Shown here piece by piece: positions 19,064-27,869 of a DNA stretch of 64,000 nucleotides (positions are counted from its first letter, which is position 1; every line of letters starts with the position of its first letter). A model generated the notes under the pieces. It made no database searches. It was not told the origin of the DNA and was given only the letters and a program-made list of their open reading frames with translations. This DNA comes from Bacillus thuringiensis (lineage in GTDB: Bacteria > Bacillota > Bacilli > Bacillales > Bacillaceae_G), in NCBI RefSeq assembly GCF_001182785.1, contig NZ_CP012099.1, positions 3,098,501 to 3,162,500 on the forward strand, given 5' to 3'. The position numbers and the translations under genes are program-made.

Positions 19064-20410
19064 TTGTTTCGTTCTTTTACAAATGGTTGCGTCGCCTTAG
19101 TGCAACGCTTCTTGCCAGAACCGTTTATTTTATCATGTTTATTAACTGTTTTCGTTATCTTCTTCGGTATGTTTGCGACTCATCAAACACCTGTAGAAAT
19201 GATCAATCACTGGGGTAATGGAATTTGGGGGCTTCTCGCCTTTTCTATGCAAATGGCACTTGTACTCGTGACTGGATCTGCTTTAGCAAATGCTCCTCTT
19301 ATTAAAAAAGGATTAACGAAAGCTGCCAGACTACCAAAAACGACTGGACAAGGCATTATTGCCATTTCCATTGTAAGTTTACTTGGTGCATACATAAACT
19401 GGGGCTTTGGAATTGTTGTATCTGTTTTATACGCAAAAGAAGTGGCAAGACAATTAGAAGGATTAGATTATAGACTAGCAATCGCCTCTTCTTATTCTGG
19501 ATTTCTCATTTGGCATGCGGGGCTTTCTGCTTCTATTCCTCTGACATTAGCAACAGGCGGGGAAACGTTAATTAAAACGACAGCTGGCAGTATTAAAGAA
19601 GCGATTCCAATCTCAGAAACGCTATTCTCACCATACGCTCTCGTTCCAGTTATTATTTTTCTCGTTACGATGCCTCTCATTAATAAAGCGATGCATCCAG
19701 ATGAAAAACATACGATAACTGTAGATCCTAGCGTGTTCCATGAAGAAGCTGCTGCTCAAGAAGTAGAAAAAAATACATTCGCTGAAAAAATGGAAAATAG
19801 CATCATTATTACACTTTGCGTTGGATTGTTAGGTCTCATTTATATTTTCAATTACTTTTATACGAAAGGATTTAATCTTACTCTCGATATCGTAATTTTT
19901 ATGTTATTAATTGCTGGACTTATTTTCCACCGCACTCCGATTCAGTATATTCGCGCTTTTTCAGACTCTACGAAAAGTGCTTCTGGCATTTTACTTCAAT
20001 TTCCGTTTTACGCAGGAATTATGGGGATGATGATTGGAGCAAATAGTGAAGGACTTTCACTTGGAGGAGCTATTTCTAATTTCTTTATTAGCATTTCAAA
20101 TGAAACGACTTTTCCTCTCTTTACATTTTTAAGTGCTGGCATCGTTAATATCTTTGTTCCATCAGGAGGCGGTCAATGGGCCGTGCAAGCACCCATTATG
20201 ATTCCAGCTGGCGCTGAACTTGGTGTACCTGCTGCAAAAACAGCAATGGCAATTGCATGGGGCGATGCTTGGACGAATTTAATTCAACCTTTCTGGGCAT
20301 TACCAGCATTAGCGATAGCTGGTTTAGGTGCTCGTGACATTATGGGATTTTGCGTTGTTAACTTACTATATGCAGGTTTCATCATTAGTCTATGCTTCTT
20401 AGTTATTTAA
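19064..20410 (+). CDS. atoE: AtoE-family short-chain fatty acid transporter
   Basis: 448 residues starting with TTG (AAGGAGG 10 bases upstream). About 11-12 membrane helices, with family signatures MALVLVTGSALANAP, AYINWGFGIVVS and VPSGGGQWAVQAPIM. AtoE proteins import acetoacetate, butyrate and related acids. No ato catabolic genes are adjacent, so the exact acid is not known. Confidence 0.9.
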   Translation: MFRSFTNGCVALVQRFLPEPFILSCLLTVFVIFFGMFATHQTPVEMINHWGNGIWGLLAFSMQMALVLVTGSALANAPLIKKGLTKAARLPKTTGQGIIAISIVSLLGAYINWGFGIVVSVLYAKEVARQLEGLDYRLAIASSYSGFLIWHAGLSASIPLTLATGGETLIKTTAGSIKEAIPISETLFSPYALVPVIIFLVTMPLINKAMHPDEKHTITVDPSVFHEEAAAQEVEKNTFAEKMENSIIITLCVGLLGLIYIFNYFYTKGFNLTLDIVIFMLLIAGLIFHRTPIQYIRAFSDSTKSASGILLQFPFYAGIMGMMIGANSEGLSLGGAISNFFISISNETTFPLFTFLSAGIVNIFVPSGGGQWAVQAPIMIPAGAELGVPAAKTAMAIAWGDAWTNLIQPFWALPALAIAGLGARDIMGFCVVNLLYAGFIISLCFLVI

Positions 20411-20413
20411 ACG

Positions 20414-20440
20414 AAAAGCTAGTTTTATACTAGCTTTTTT
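20414..20440 (+). terminator. Rho-independent terminator
   Basis: AAAAGCTAGT / ACTAGCTTTTTT, just after the AtoE gene. Confidence 0.8.
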
Positions 20441-20450
20441 ACATAATAAA

Positions 20451-20804
20451 TCATTTATTTCCCATGCAATTTATAACTGTATCCCACTCTATGTCCTTAA
20501 GATGTAATGACTCAAATGCAAAAAAATCTTCGCAAATTTTTCCAATCAGGTGTGGATGTTCCCTCAAAAAATTCCACTGTAATACTTTAGGAAGAAAATG
20601 CATTTCATATTCTTTACTTCCCCGTACTACCTCATCAACTTCTCTTTCACAAATTCCCCTTATTAAATAATCATTTCTTAACTCTATTTGAATTTGTTGA
20701 AATGTATCGCTGCATTTTTTCAATTGAAGTAAACACGTAATATACTTCCGAAAAAGTTCGTTATCATACTGACAACAGTTTATAATACGATCGACTTCAT
20801 TCAT
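20451..20804 (-). CDS. Hypothetical protein coupled to a flavodoxin-fold reductase
   Basis: 117 residues from the ATG at 20804. That ATG overlaps the stop of the upstream reductase gene as ATGA, so the two are translationally coupled. The protein is soluble and largely helical (DRIINCCQYDNELFRKYITCLLQL..., KVLQWNFLREHPHLIGKICEDFFAFESLH). No family recognised. Confidence 0.65.
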   Translation of the reverse strand: MNEVDRIINCCQYDNELFRKYITCLLQLKKCSDTFQQIQIELRNDYLIRGICEREVDEVVRGSKEYEMHFLPKVLQWNFLREHPHLIGKICEDFFAFESLHLKDIEWDTVINCMGNK

Positions 20805-21376
20805 AATGTACGAGCCTTTTCTTCTATTTGTAATAACCATTTTTCGCGCTTTGATACTTTACTCGTTTTCACAGATTGAAAAACTGACCGTTTTATATCA
20901 CGAATGCCACAAAAACGTAAAACACCTCTCTTCATCATAATCCAATCTGCTGATCGATATAACAATGCGACGTACCATAGAGGCGAGTCTAACGTATTAA
21001 TAACCCAAGCTTTCTTACCTTTCAATAACCCTTTCGGAAGAGCACCTTCATATTTATAAGCAAATCCAGCTACGAAAATACGGTCAATAAAACCTTTTAA
21101 AATAGCTGGCATCCCCCACCACCATATCGGATATATAAAGAGAAGTGTATCTGCTTCTTCCACTAATTTTCTATACCGCGCTGTCTCTTCTTCATTTACT
21201 AAATCACGTCTTTTCTTCTCTTCATTGAATACAAGTACCGGATCAAATTGTTCCTTGTATAAATCAAGCAACGTAACCGAATGATTTGTTTCCTGTAGCC
21301 CTTTTTGCACATGCTCTAAAATTGCCCCGTTAAAACTTGAAGGATTAGGATGAGCGTATATAATCAGTACGTTCAC
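20801..21376 (-). CDS. NAD(P)H-dependent oxidoreductase, flavodoxin-like fold (YwrO/KefF type)
   Basis: 191 residues. FMN-binding signature IIYAHPNPSSFNGAIL at the N-terminus, then LFIYPIWWWGMPAILKGFIDRIF, the usual second flavin-contact motif of the NQO1/YwrO/KefF family. These enzymes reduce quinones or nitro compounds with two electrons. First gene of a two-gene unit (ATGA overlap with the next). Confidence 0.9.
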   Translation of the reverse strand: MNVLIIYAHPNPSSFNGAILEHVQKGLQETNHSVTLLDLYKEQFDPVLVFNEEKKRRDLVNEEETARYRKLVEEADTLLFIYPIWWWGMPAILKGFIDRIFVAGFAYKYEGALPKGLLKGKKAWVINTLDSPLWYVALLYRSADWIMMKRGVLRFCGIRDIKRSVFQSVKTSKVSKREKWLLQIEEKARTL

Positions 21377-21404
21377 TACAAAACAACTCCCTCTATCTTT
21401 AAAG

Positions 21405-21788
21405 TTACCCCTTCTTTAATAACTTCTCTACAATTTGTACGTTTTTCGAACTTTGCAACAGTCGATTTAATACAGTAAGTAACTCTTCTTTTTCTAAATC
21501 TTTTAGTTTCTCTTTAACTGCACTCTCACCAGCACCTTGAATATCATAAACAACTGCCGCCATATGTTTACAATAATTTTCATACGGACATTCGCAACTA
21601 CTTTTTGAAAAATCTTCGAGATCGATAACTACTTCATAATTCCCTGCATTTCCAGTAACGAATGCAAACACTTTGTTATCTTGTATTTCAACATCTTCTA
21701 TATGTCCATCTTCATAATATTCATATCCCTTATCTACAACGTACTTTGGGATCCATTTCGTTATATCTTTTAATAAGTAAGCGTACAT
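21405..21788 (-). CDS. SWIM zinc-finger protein
   Basis: 127 residues from the ATG at 21788 (GGAAGGGG upstream; the longer frame to 21836 has none). The SWIM motif CxCx(n)CxH is visible as CECPYENYCKH around residue 70. The family binds DNA or protein via one zinc. Small, cytoplasmic, stand-alone. Confidence 0.85.
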   Translation of the reverse strand: MYAYLLKDITKWIPKYVVDKGYEYYEDGHIEDVEIQDNKVFAFVTGNAGNYEVVIDLEDFSKSSCECPYENYCKHMAAVVYDIQGAGESAVKEKLKDLEKEELLTVLNRLLQSSKNVQIVEKLLKKG

Positions 21789-21883
21789 AATTGTACCCCT
21801 TCCTTTAATTCCCTTTTGACTTCCAAAACCCTGCATGTTATTCTAAGAACTGTTAAATAGCAAGTCTATTTTACAAAACGACT

Positions 21884-21912
21884 GACACCTATTCGGCGAA
21901 GGTGTCTCTTTT
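21884..21912 (+). terminator. Orphan terminator-like hairpin
   Basis: GACACCT / AGGTGTC stem followed on the plus strand by TCTTTT. No plus-strand gene precedes it. Confidence 0.45.
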
Positions 21913-22027
21913 CATTTGCAGCCGATACGAATTGCCTCTTTCAGGCACATTCAATTTTTGACACTACACACTCAACACCATTCCCTGTATCAGGCTGCTT
22001 TAGCAGTCTTTTACTCTACATACTCCG

Positions 22028-22056
22028 TTATTTTTAAAAAAAGAGAGCTTAGCTCC
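22028..22056 (-). terminator. Terminator
   Basis: Minus strand GGGAG-ctaag-CTCTC followed by TTTTTTT, overlapping the end of the winged-helix-like gene. Confidence 0.6.
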
Positions 22057-22306
22057 CTTTTCTCGCCTTATAAAATACCCCTTTTTCAGTATAGAGATAT
22101 TCATCAGCTAATGTAATTTTCCCATCCAGTTTCAGTTCGTCTAATAGCCTTGATAAATAAAATTGATGTAACATTTTTTTCGTGAATTTTCCTTCATGAT
22201 GCGAAACGATATGTTCTTGAATATCTAACAATGATATCGGCTTATCTTGCTCTATCATATATTCATAAACTGTACTACGCAGTTTTACGTATTTTTCGAG
22301 TGTCAC
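22049..22306 (-). CDS. Small winged-helix-like protein downstream of a SAM riboswitch
   Basis: 85-89 residues; the start is either TTG at 22318 or GTG at 22306, with AAAGGGG at 22319-22325 favouring the latter by spacing. Helices (TVYEYMIEQ, LLDIQEHIVSHH, KKMLHQFYLSRLLDELKLDGKITL) and a C-terminal beta-hairpin (DEYLYTEKGVFYKARKG) resemble a winged-helix fold. No family recognised. It is the only gene between the S-box leader and a terminator, so its expression should fall when SAM is abundant. Confidence 0.65.
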   Translation of the reverse strand: MTLEKYVKLRSTVYEYMIEQDKPISLLDIQEHIVSHHEGKFTKKMLHQFYLSRLLDELKLDGKITLADEYLYTEKGVFYKARKGS

Positions 22307-22362
22307 AGTAATTCGCAACCCCTTTCTTCTTAATATAAATTTTCGTAATCGGTTTTTTTACA

Positions 22363-22503
22363 ACAAAAAAACCTCTCCGATAAGAAGAAGTTACGTATAT
22401 ATCTTCGTCTTATCTCCCAGAACAAATATGTTCTGCTGGAATTAGCACCTGCATCGCGGTTGCTGGGTTTCATCGGGCCAGTCCCTCCACCTCTCTGGAT
22501 AAG
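22363..22503 (-). ncRNA. SAM-I (S-box) riboswitch with downstream terminator
   Basis: Minus strand starts CTTATCCAGAGAGGTGGAGGG, then ACTGGCCCGATGAAACCCAGCAACC, the conserved S-box core, with closing GATAAG at 22409-22414. The aptamer is 22409-22503. Downstream, GATAAGACGAAG pairs with CTTCTTCTTATC (12 positions, one mismatch), followed by GGAGAGG and TTTTTTT (about 22363-22371). Aptamer identity is near certain; the exact switching geometry is not resolved. Confidence 0.93.
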
Positions 22504-22523
22504 AAAATATTCACTTAAATCTT

Positions 22524-22552
22524 ACTATACGTAATTTCACTTTAATTGTCAA
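22524..22552 (-). promoter_or_regulatory. Sigma-A promoter of the S-box transcript
   Basis: Minus strand TTGACA (22547-22552), 17-base spacer, TATAGT (22524-22529), about 20 bases before the S-box 5' end. Confidence 0.85.
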
Positions 22553-22636
22553 ACAAATATAATAAATATAACAAATTATATTTTCTTTCTTACTGTTCAT
22601 ACTACTCGTATATGAACAGCCAAGGAGGATTATAAA

Positions 22637-22828
22637 ATGCATCAAAATGCTCGCGGATATGTACAAGATTCTTTTCAATCATTACAAGAAGCAAAACACT
22701 GTTTAGAAGAAGCACTTGAAACAGTTGAAAAAGATTTTAATCGTGCTCGTATTGAACAATCACTTTATGCTGTTGAACAAGCTATTCAACGTTGCGAGTA
22801 CACCGTTCACATTTTAGAAAAAGATTAA
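22637..22828 (+). CDS. Hypothetical small helical protein
   Basis: 63 residues, almost entirely amphipathic helix (SFQSLQEAKHCLEEALETVEKDF, IEQSLYAVEQAIQRCEYTVHIL). CAAGGAGGATT precedes the ATG and a terminator follows, so expression is likely. No family assignment; a helical-hairpin dimer is plausible. Confidence 0.7.
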   Translation: MHQNARGYVQDSFQSLQEAKHCLEEALETVEKDFNRARIEQSLYAVEQAIQRCEYTVHILEKD

Positions 22829-22859
22829 AAACTTCCCATCTATCGATGGGAAGTTTTTT
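22827..22859. terminator. Bidirectional terminator
   Basis: AAAACTTCCCATC / GATGGGAAGTTTTTT between converging genes; T-tract on the plus strand, A-tract giving T on the minus strand. Confidence 0.85.
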
Positions 22860-23581
22860 CAAATGGCATACTTCATAATTATTGCCGTTATGATTAAAAA
22901 ATATACAGAATTAGCAATTTCTAAAATCCCTACTTTTATAATAGAGATTTTTTTGCCATACAACACAATTGCTCGAATGACACTTGGTATAAAAATAAGA
23001 GAACACCACGGATTAATCATAAATACAATTATAGTTAATACGATATGATATCCCCAAGATATAAGACGATACTTCGGATTATTTTTTTCACGAATCATCG
23101 TTTTCACATAAAACGTACTACCTAAAAAGTATAAGAATGAAATAAGCGCAATGAATAATGCTATATGATCGATTTGCTTCATTGAAAAATAATAACTAAT
23201 TAACCCACCGATACAAAATACAATAATTGCACAAATATCATTTAATAGTGCTCTTTCATTTTTTTGACGAGCATAATACATATTTACTATAAATAATGGA
23301 ATCATTACTATTACGAATAAAAGAATTCGCCACTCATATAATAAAGAAATCATCCCAAATAGGAACGCAATACTAAAATAAACAATTGCGGCGTGTAAAA
23401 GCTCTTTTTTTCGTCTTTGCTTTATGTACGTAAGAAATGGATATGTAGCTAAATAGATAAAAAACCATGCTATAAACAATGGAATATGATAAATAGTAGG
23501 TTTCCCAAGTATGACACTTAATAGAAAAGGTATAACAAGCATGGCCCATGCACCATGTTGCTTCGGAATAACTAACTTCAT
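22859..23581 (-). CDS. YwiC-like membrane protein
   Basis: 240 residues, about eight membrane helices, starting with the family signature IPKQHGAWAMLVIPFLL. YwiC-like proteins are uncharacterised integral membrane proteins of Firmicutes. It follows the ECF operon terminator and is probably a separate unit. Confidence 0.85.
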   Translation of the reverse strand: MKLVIPKQHGAWAMLVIPFLLSVILGKPTIYHIPLFIAWFFIYLATYPFLTYIKQRRKKELLHAAIVYFSIAFLFGMISLLYEWRILLFVIVMIPLFIVNMYYARQKNERALLNDICAIIVFCIGGLISYYFSMKQIDHIALFIALISFLYFLGSTFYVKTMIREKNNPKYRLISWGYHIVLTIIVFMINPWCSLIFIPSVIRAIVLYGKKISIIKVGILEIANSVYFLIITAIIMKYAI

Positions 23582-23677
23582 TAACTATACACCTCCCTCT
23601 TGAAAAGAGTTCTCACGTACTATTATACAAATAATTTTATATAATAGCGGGTGCATATTGAATCTATTTTTTGACAA

Positions 23678-23711
23678 AAAAATGCTCCTTACAATATGTA
23701 AGAAGCATGAA
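23678..23711 (-). terminator. Terminator of the ECF unit
   Basis: Minus strand ATGCTTCTTACA / TGTAAGGAGCAT followed by TTTTTTT. Confidence 0.8.
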
Positions 23712-23763
23712 AGAGGCAAACGAATATGTAAGTCGCGACCCTACCTTATATGAGTATGCTTTT

Positions 23764-24486
23764 CTATGTCACGTTATGCTCATCTAATATACCGTATTTC
23801 TTTTTAAATCTTGTAAGAATCGTAATCCAAGACGTACTAAATAGTAGTAAGAAAATAACATTCGAAATCGCATGACTCAAATCAAAATAAAAACTTGCGA
23901 TATAATACGAAATGACAGTCTCCCACGTTGCTTCTCGTATAAAACCGAGAAGACCCCAGAAATTCATAATCCAGCCAAATAAAAATCCAACGATTACTCC
24001 GTAAAGAAGTCTCCCCCATAGTTTTTTCATTAAAAATGTATTACGAAGTAAACCTGCTATAAAACCAATCATGCCCCACGAAAACATTTGCCACGGTGTC
24101 CACGGACCTTGTCCTAAAAAAATATTAGATACGATCGCTGCTGTGGCACCAATCATAAAACCAGTTTCACTTCCAAATACAATTGCAGAAACAATAATGA
24201 CAAAAGAAGTTGGTTGTACACTTGGTAAAATAGAAAATGGCACTCTGCTTACTGCTGCAATTGCCGCTAATACAGCAACGAGAACAATTTCACGTGAAAC
24301 AAACGCCTTCCTTTCAAAACGGATATAGAAAGGTAACATAATAACCGCTAATATAAACAAACTACTTAACATGTAATAACCGTCCATGACAAGTGTCGTA
24401 AGAAGTAATGTGCCTATTATTACTGCAAAAATACATATTATGAATGCAACATATCGTTTGGACACGCTTCGTACACATCCTCCCAC
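23764..24486 (-). CDS. ECF transporter S component (substrate-binding, cobalamin type suspected)
   Basis: Up to 240 residues with about seven hydrophobic segments. The region from AVLAAIAAVSRVPFSILPSVQPTSF through GSETGFMIGATAAIVSN and GPWTPWQMFSWGMIGFIAGLL is typical of ECF S components, the part that binds the vitamin. The frame overlaps the ATPase gene by 49 bases; a GTG at 24465 with GGGAGG upstream is an alternative start. Neighbours (EcfT, fused EcfA, transcobalamin-like surface proteins) suggest a CbrT-like corrinoid S component; that specificity is inferred. Confidence 0.82.
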   Translation of the reverse strand: MGGCVRSVSKRYVAFIICIFAVIIGTLLLTTLVMDGYYMLSSLFILAVIMLPFYIRFERKAFVSREIVLVAVLAAIAAVSRVPFSILPSVQPTSFVIIVSAIVFGSETGFMIGATAAIVSNIFLGQGPWTPWQMFSWGMIGFIAGLLRNTFLMKKLWGRLLYGVIVGFLFGWIMNFWGLLGFIREATWETVISYYIASFYFDLSHAISNVIFLLLFSTSWITILTRFKKKYGILDEHNVT

Positions 24487-26099
24487 GTTAATGCATATGG
24501 CAATTCTTTTCGAATGAATCGATTAATAGATGTTGTATAAAAGAAATTGCCGCTAAAAAATTCTTTCGGTGCATCATTCATAATGACTGTTCCGTCAAAT
24601 AACATCATACATTGATCAACGTATTTCGCTGCAAATTCAATGTCATGCGTTGCCATTATAATTGTTGTTCCTTCTTTTTGTAGCTTCCTAAATAGTTCTC
24701 CTACTCTTTCTTTCTTCCACGGATCTAGCCCCTTTGTCGGTTCATCAAGTAATAATAAAGTTGGCTTTGATAATAACGTTGTACATAACGCAAGTAGTTG
24801 TTGCTCTCCCCCGCTACAATCATGCGGATGGCGTTCTTTAAGCGAGTACAACCAAAACTTCTTCAACATATCTTCTGCTATTTCTTTTCCTTGTTCTCCG
24901 TATAATTCACGTGCACGTTCATACACTTCATCCCACACTGTATCAAATGTAAAATGATAATACGGATGTTGCGATACATACCCGATCCTTTTAAATCGTT
25001 CTTTCGAATCAATTTTATGTATCACTTTCCCGTTCCACTTTACTTTCCCTCTTCTCGCTTTTTGTAATCCTGCTAAAATCGTTAACAGTGTAGACTTACC
25101 TGTACCGTTCTTCCCAACGAGCGCTACCCATTTTCCTTTTTCAATCGAAACTGATAAATCACGTAAAATAAGCGGACTACTTTTTTCGTACTGGAACGAA
25201 ATATGCTCTGCGCTTAAAATTACCTCTTGCTTTTCACTTTGTGCTATTGGCTCATTTACATATGATATCGCTGAAAAATTATTCATTTTCATTTGCGCCT
25301 CTCGCACCGTAAACGGAATATCTCTCACATTCCACTCTAAAAATAGCCTTGGAATTTGCGGAATAAATGGACGGAATGTTTCTACTCCCCACATATTCGT
25401 AATAACAGTTTTAGGACTACCATCATACATAATACAGCCATTATCCATACAAACAACGCGTGTTGCAAGCGGGATAACTTCATCTAAACGATGTTCACTT
25501 AAAATAATCGTAATTCCAAGTTCTTCATTAATCCGTTTTAATAATCCTAAAAACTCTTTCGCAGCAATTGGATCTAACTGGGCTGTCGGTTCATCTAATA
25601 ATAGTAACTTCGGCTGCATAACTAATACCGCAGCTAAATTGACAAGTTGCTTTTGCCCGCCAGATAACGTGTGAACAGATTGATGCAATAAATCTTGAAA
25701 TCCTAAAAAACTAATAAGCTCCGCTATTCTTTTTTGAATAATATGTGATGGTAATCCGATATTTTCTAAAGAAAATGCTAATTCTTGAATCACTGTATCC
25801 ATTACGAGTTGATTTTCTGGATTTTGAAATACCATACCAATTTCTTGAGCAGATAACAAATCAGGTACATTTTCTAATAAAGTACCATCATAATATGTAT
25901 CCCCAGTACGCTTACCAATTGGAAGTAATTCTTTTTTAAAATGTTTTAATAAAGTCGTCTTCCCGGATCCTGATCCGCCGGCAAGTGCAATAAACTCTCC
26001 TTTTTGAATAGAAAGAGAAATATGCTGTAACGCTTTTTCGTTTTCATCAGCATATACAAATGATAAATTGTTTATTTCTGCATGCGCCACCATAACCAT
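24438..26099 (-). CDS. Fused double ECF ATPase (EcfA-EcfA)
   Basis: 553 residues holding two complete ABC ATPase domains. First: Walker A GGSGSGKT (41-48), signature LSGGQKQ, Walker B LLLLDEPTAQLD. Second: Walker A GKNGTGKS, signature CSGGEQQ, Walker B LLLLDEPTKGLD. In most ECF systems the two ATPases are separate; here one chain would form the motor. The C-terminal extension (SINRFIRKELPYALTWEDVYEAC) is outside the ABC fold. Overlaps EcfT upstream by 28 bases and the S component downstream. Confidence 0.92.
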   Translation of the reverse strand: MVMVAHAEINNLSFVYADENEKALQHISLSIQKGEFIALAGGSGSGKTTLLKHFKKELLPIGKRTGDTYYDGTLLENVPDLLSAQEIGMVFQNPENQLVMDTVIQELAFSLENIGLPSHIIQKRIAELISFLGFQDLLHQSVHTLSGGQKQLVNLAAVLVMQPKLLLLDEPTAQLDPIAAKEFLGLLKRINEELGITIILSEHRLDEVIPLATRVVCMDNGCIMYDGSPKTVITNMWGVETFRPFIPQIPRLFLEWNVRDIPFTVREAQMKMNNFSAISYVNEPIAQSEKQEVILSAEHISFQYEKSSPLILRDLSVSIEKGKWVALVGKNGTGKSTLLTILAGLQKARRGKVKWNGKVIHKIDSKERFKRIGYVSQHPYYHFTFDTVWDEVYERARELYGEQGKEIAEDMLKKFWLYSLKERHPHDCSGGEQQLLALCTTLLSKPTLLLLDEPTKGLDPWKKERVGELFRKLQKEGTTIIMATHDIEFAAKYVDQCMMLFDGTVIMNDAPKEFFSGNFFYTTSINRFIRKELPYALTWEDVYEACPNDMLHS

Positions 26100-26950
26100 T
26101 CCCTTCCTTCCATTATAATTGGTAAACTAATAAACATCGTAAATACGATAAACATCATCCCATCGTATTGCTGAAATAAAATAGATTCGACTTTCGGATA
26201 AATGATTAACTTTCCTCTGCCATACGTACTACATATGATAGCAATTATAAATAGAATACTTAAATAACTGAGCGTATACCAATCTCGTTTTTCCATTCTA
26301 TAGCGAATATATGTCGTACGTTTCGTTACACCAAATCCACGAGCTTGCATAGAATCTGCCGTTTGCAGTGCATCTTCTAATGAACAAATTAATAATACTT
26401 GCAGCAATTGCATACCATTTTTCACGCGTTCCATCATTGAACCTGAATCTACCTGCACACCTTTCGTTTTTTGGACGAGTGTGATTTTCTTTAATCGCCT
26501 TATAAACAAAGGAACAAATCTCACTGTAATCATCGTTAACAATGCAACTTTCGGTGAAATTCTTGAAAACAGATATAAAAATTTATGACTGGAAATAATA
26601 TCATTGTATGACGCAAACGTAAACATAACTGCAACTAGTAATAACCCCATTACTATTCCAAACATAATCGCCTCAAGCTTAATACGGCTATCACCTAACC
26701 AAAATAACGTAGTTCGACCTCTATGCGTTAATAACGAATTAAATAAAATTACCATAAAAAAGAAAACAATTGTGCTCGGTAGCATCTTTCTTATCTTTTC
26801 GCTATTTCCTTGCATCACATTTAACATAATAATTAATACTATTGCTCCAATTAAAAAAAGAGGATGAAGACACATCATACATAGTATCATCACCCCGATA
26901 TAATAGAAAAAATTCACAAAAGGATGTAAAGAAGAAAAACTTATTTTCAT
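26072..26950 (-). CDS. ecfT: EcfT transmembrane coupling protein
   Basis: 292 residues. Five to six hydrophobic segments plus the cytoplasmic coupling helices with the Ala-Arg-Gly motif (MQARGFG) that contacts the ATPases. AAAGGGC precedes the ATG. Links the fused ATPase to the S component. Confidence 0.9.
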   Translation of the reverse strand: MKISFSSLHPFVNFFYYIGVMILCMMCLHPLFLIGAIVLIIMLNVMQGNSEKIRKMLPSTIVFFFMVILFNSLLTHRGRTTLFWLGDSRIKLEAIMFGIVMGLLLVAVMFTFASYNDIISSHKFLYLFSRISPKVALLTMITVRFVPLFIRRLKKITLVQKTKGVQVDSGSMMERVKNGMQLLQVLLICSLEDALQTADSMQARGFGVTKRTTYIRYRMEKRDWYTLSYLSILFIIAIICSTYGRGKLIIYPKVESILFQQYDGMMFIVFTMFISLPIIMEGREWLWWRMQK

Positions 26951-26972
26951 AGCCCTTTACCGAATGCCTTTC

Positions 26973-27812
26973 TTATTGTAATACGTATACCCACTCAATT
27001 GTATCTCCTGGTTTTACCGTAGCTACACCAGCACTATGGTTTGGAAAAGCACCGTTCACACGATATTTCCATCCACTAGTATCCGCAATATCTTTTTCAT
27101 ATAAATCATTAATACCTTTTACATAAATACTATCTCTAGATCCGCTTGCATCAACATCTAATCCTGTACGTTGTAATACTTTATACACAGTATCGCCATC
27201 TTGTACATCCATCTTTTTCGCACCCATTATATATCCGTTATTTCCTTTTACCGAGATTGTTACTTGTTTTGCTTGTGGTTTCGGTACTGGTACTGGATCT
27301 GGTTTTGGTGGTTCAGGTTTTGGTACTGCCGGAGTCGGTATCGTTTTCTCCGCTTTATTCGGATCAACTTTTTGCTCCTGCTTCGGTATTTCTTTCGGCT
27401 GATTCACAACCTTTGCTTCTTCTTTTACTTCTGGTGCTTTCGGTTGTTGTTTCTCTTCTTGTGCTTGTTGCTGTTCTGGTTGCTTATTTACAGCCGGCTG
27501 TTCTTTCGGTTGTTCCTGTTGTTTCTCTTCTTTCTTTACCTCTGGTTGTGCCTGCGGCTTTTCCTCTTTCGGCTTCTCTTCTACTTTTTGTTCTTGTTTC
27601 TCTTTCTGTTCTTCTTGCTGCTTTTGCTCTGATTCAGCTTGCTTTTCTTCTTTTTTTTCTTCCGGCTTCGCTTCATCTTTTTGTTCTTCTTGTTTCGCTA
27701 CCTCTTCTTGCTTCGGTTCTACCTTCTTCTCAGGCTTTACAGCTGCCTCTTCACATCCGGCAAGTAGCCCGAGCGAAAGCAGTAAAGAAATGAACCATTT
27801 CACCTTACTCAT
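26973..27812 (-). CDS. DUF4430 lipoprotein with long charged linker
   Basis: 279 residues from the ATG at 27812 (AAAGGTGAG 7 bases upstream; a GTG at 27824 is an alternative). Lipoprotein signal LLLSLGLLAGC, then about 150 residues of Lys/Glu/Gln/Pro repeats forming an extended spacer, then a C-terminal DUF4430 domain (about 190-279: SVKGNNGYIMG, GDTVYKVLQRTGLDV, SGWKYRVNGAFPN, VKPGDTIEWVYVLQ). DUF4430 is the beta domain of transcobalamin/intrinsic factor. Likely a membrane-tethered binder handing ligand to the ECF complex. Confidence 0.88.
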   Translation of the reverse strand: MSKVKWFISLLLSLGLLAGCEEAAVKPEKKVEPKQEEVAKQEEQKDEAKPEEKKEEKQAESEQKQQEEQKEKQEQKVEEKPKEEKPQAQPEVKKEEKQQEQPKEQPAVNKQPEQQQAQEEKQQPKAPEVKEEAKVVNQPKEIPKQEQKVDPNKAEKTIPTPAVPKPEPPKPDPVPVPKPQAKQVTISVKGNNGYIMGAKKMDVQDGDTVYKVLQRTGLDVDASGSRDSIYVKGINDLYEKDIADTSGWKYRVNGAFPNHSAGVATVKPGDTIEWVYVLQ

Positions 27813-27869
27813 CCTATCTCTCACCTTTCATACGAAAATTAGGAGCAAATAATTGCTCCTAATTTTTTG

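Noticed and set aside
21915..22116. 66-residue plus-strand frame
   Set aside because: No ribosome-binding site; its end is antisense to the winged-helix-like gene and terminator.
27146..27793. 215-residue plus-strand open frame
   Set aside because: It is the complement of the Lys/Glu/Gln-rich linker of the DUF4430 lipoprotein; the Leu/Val run is an artefact and has no ribosome-binding site.
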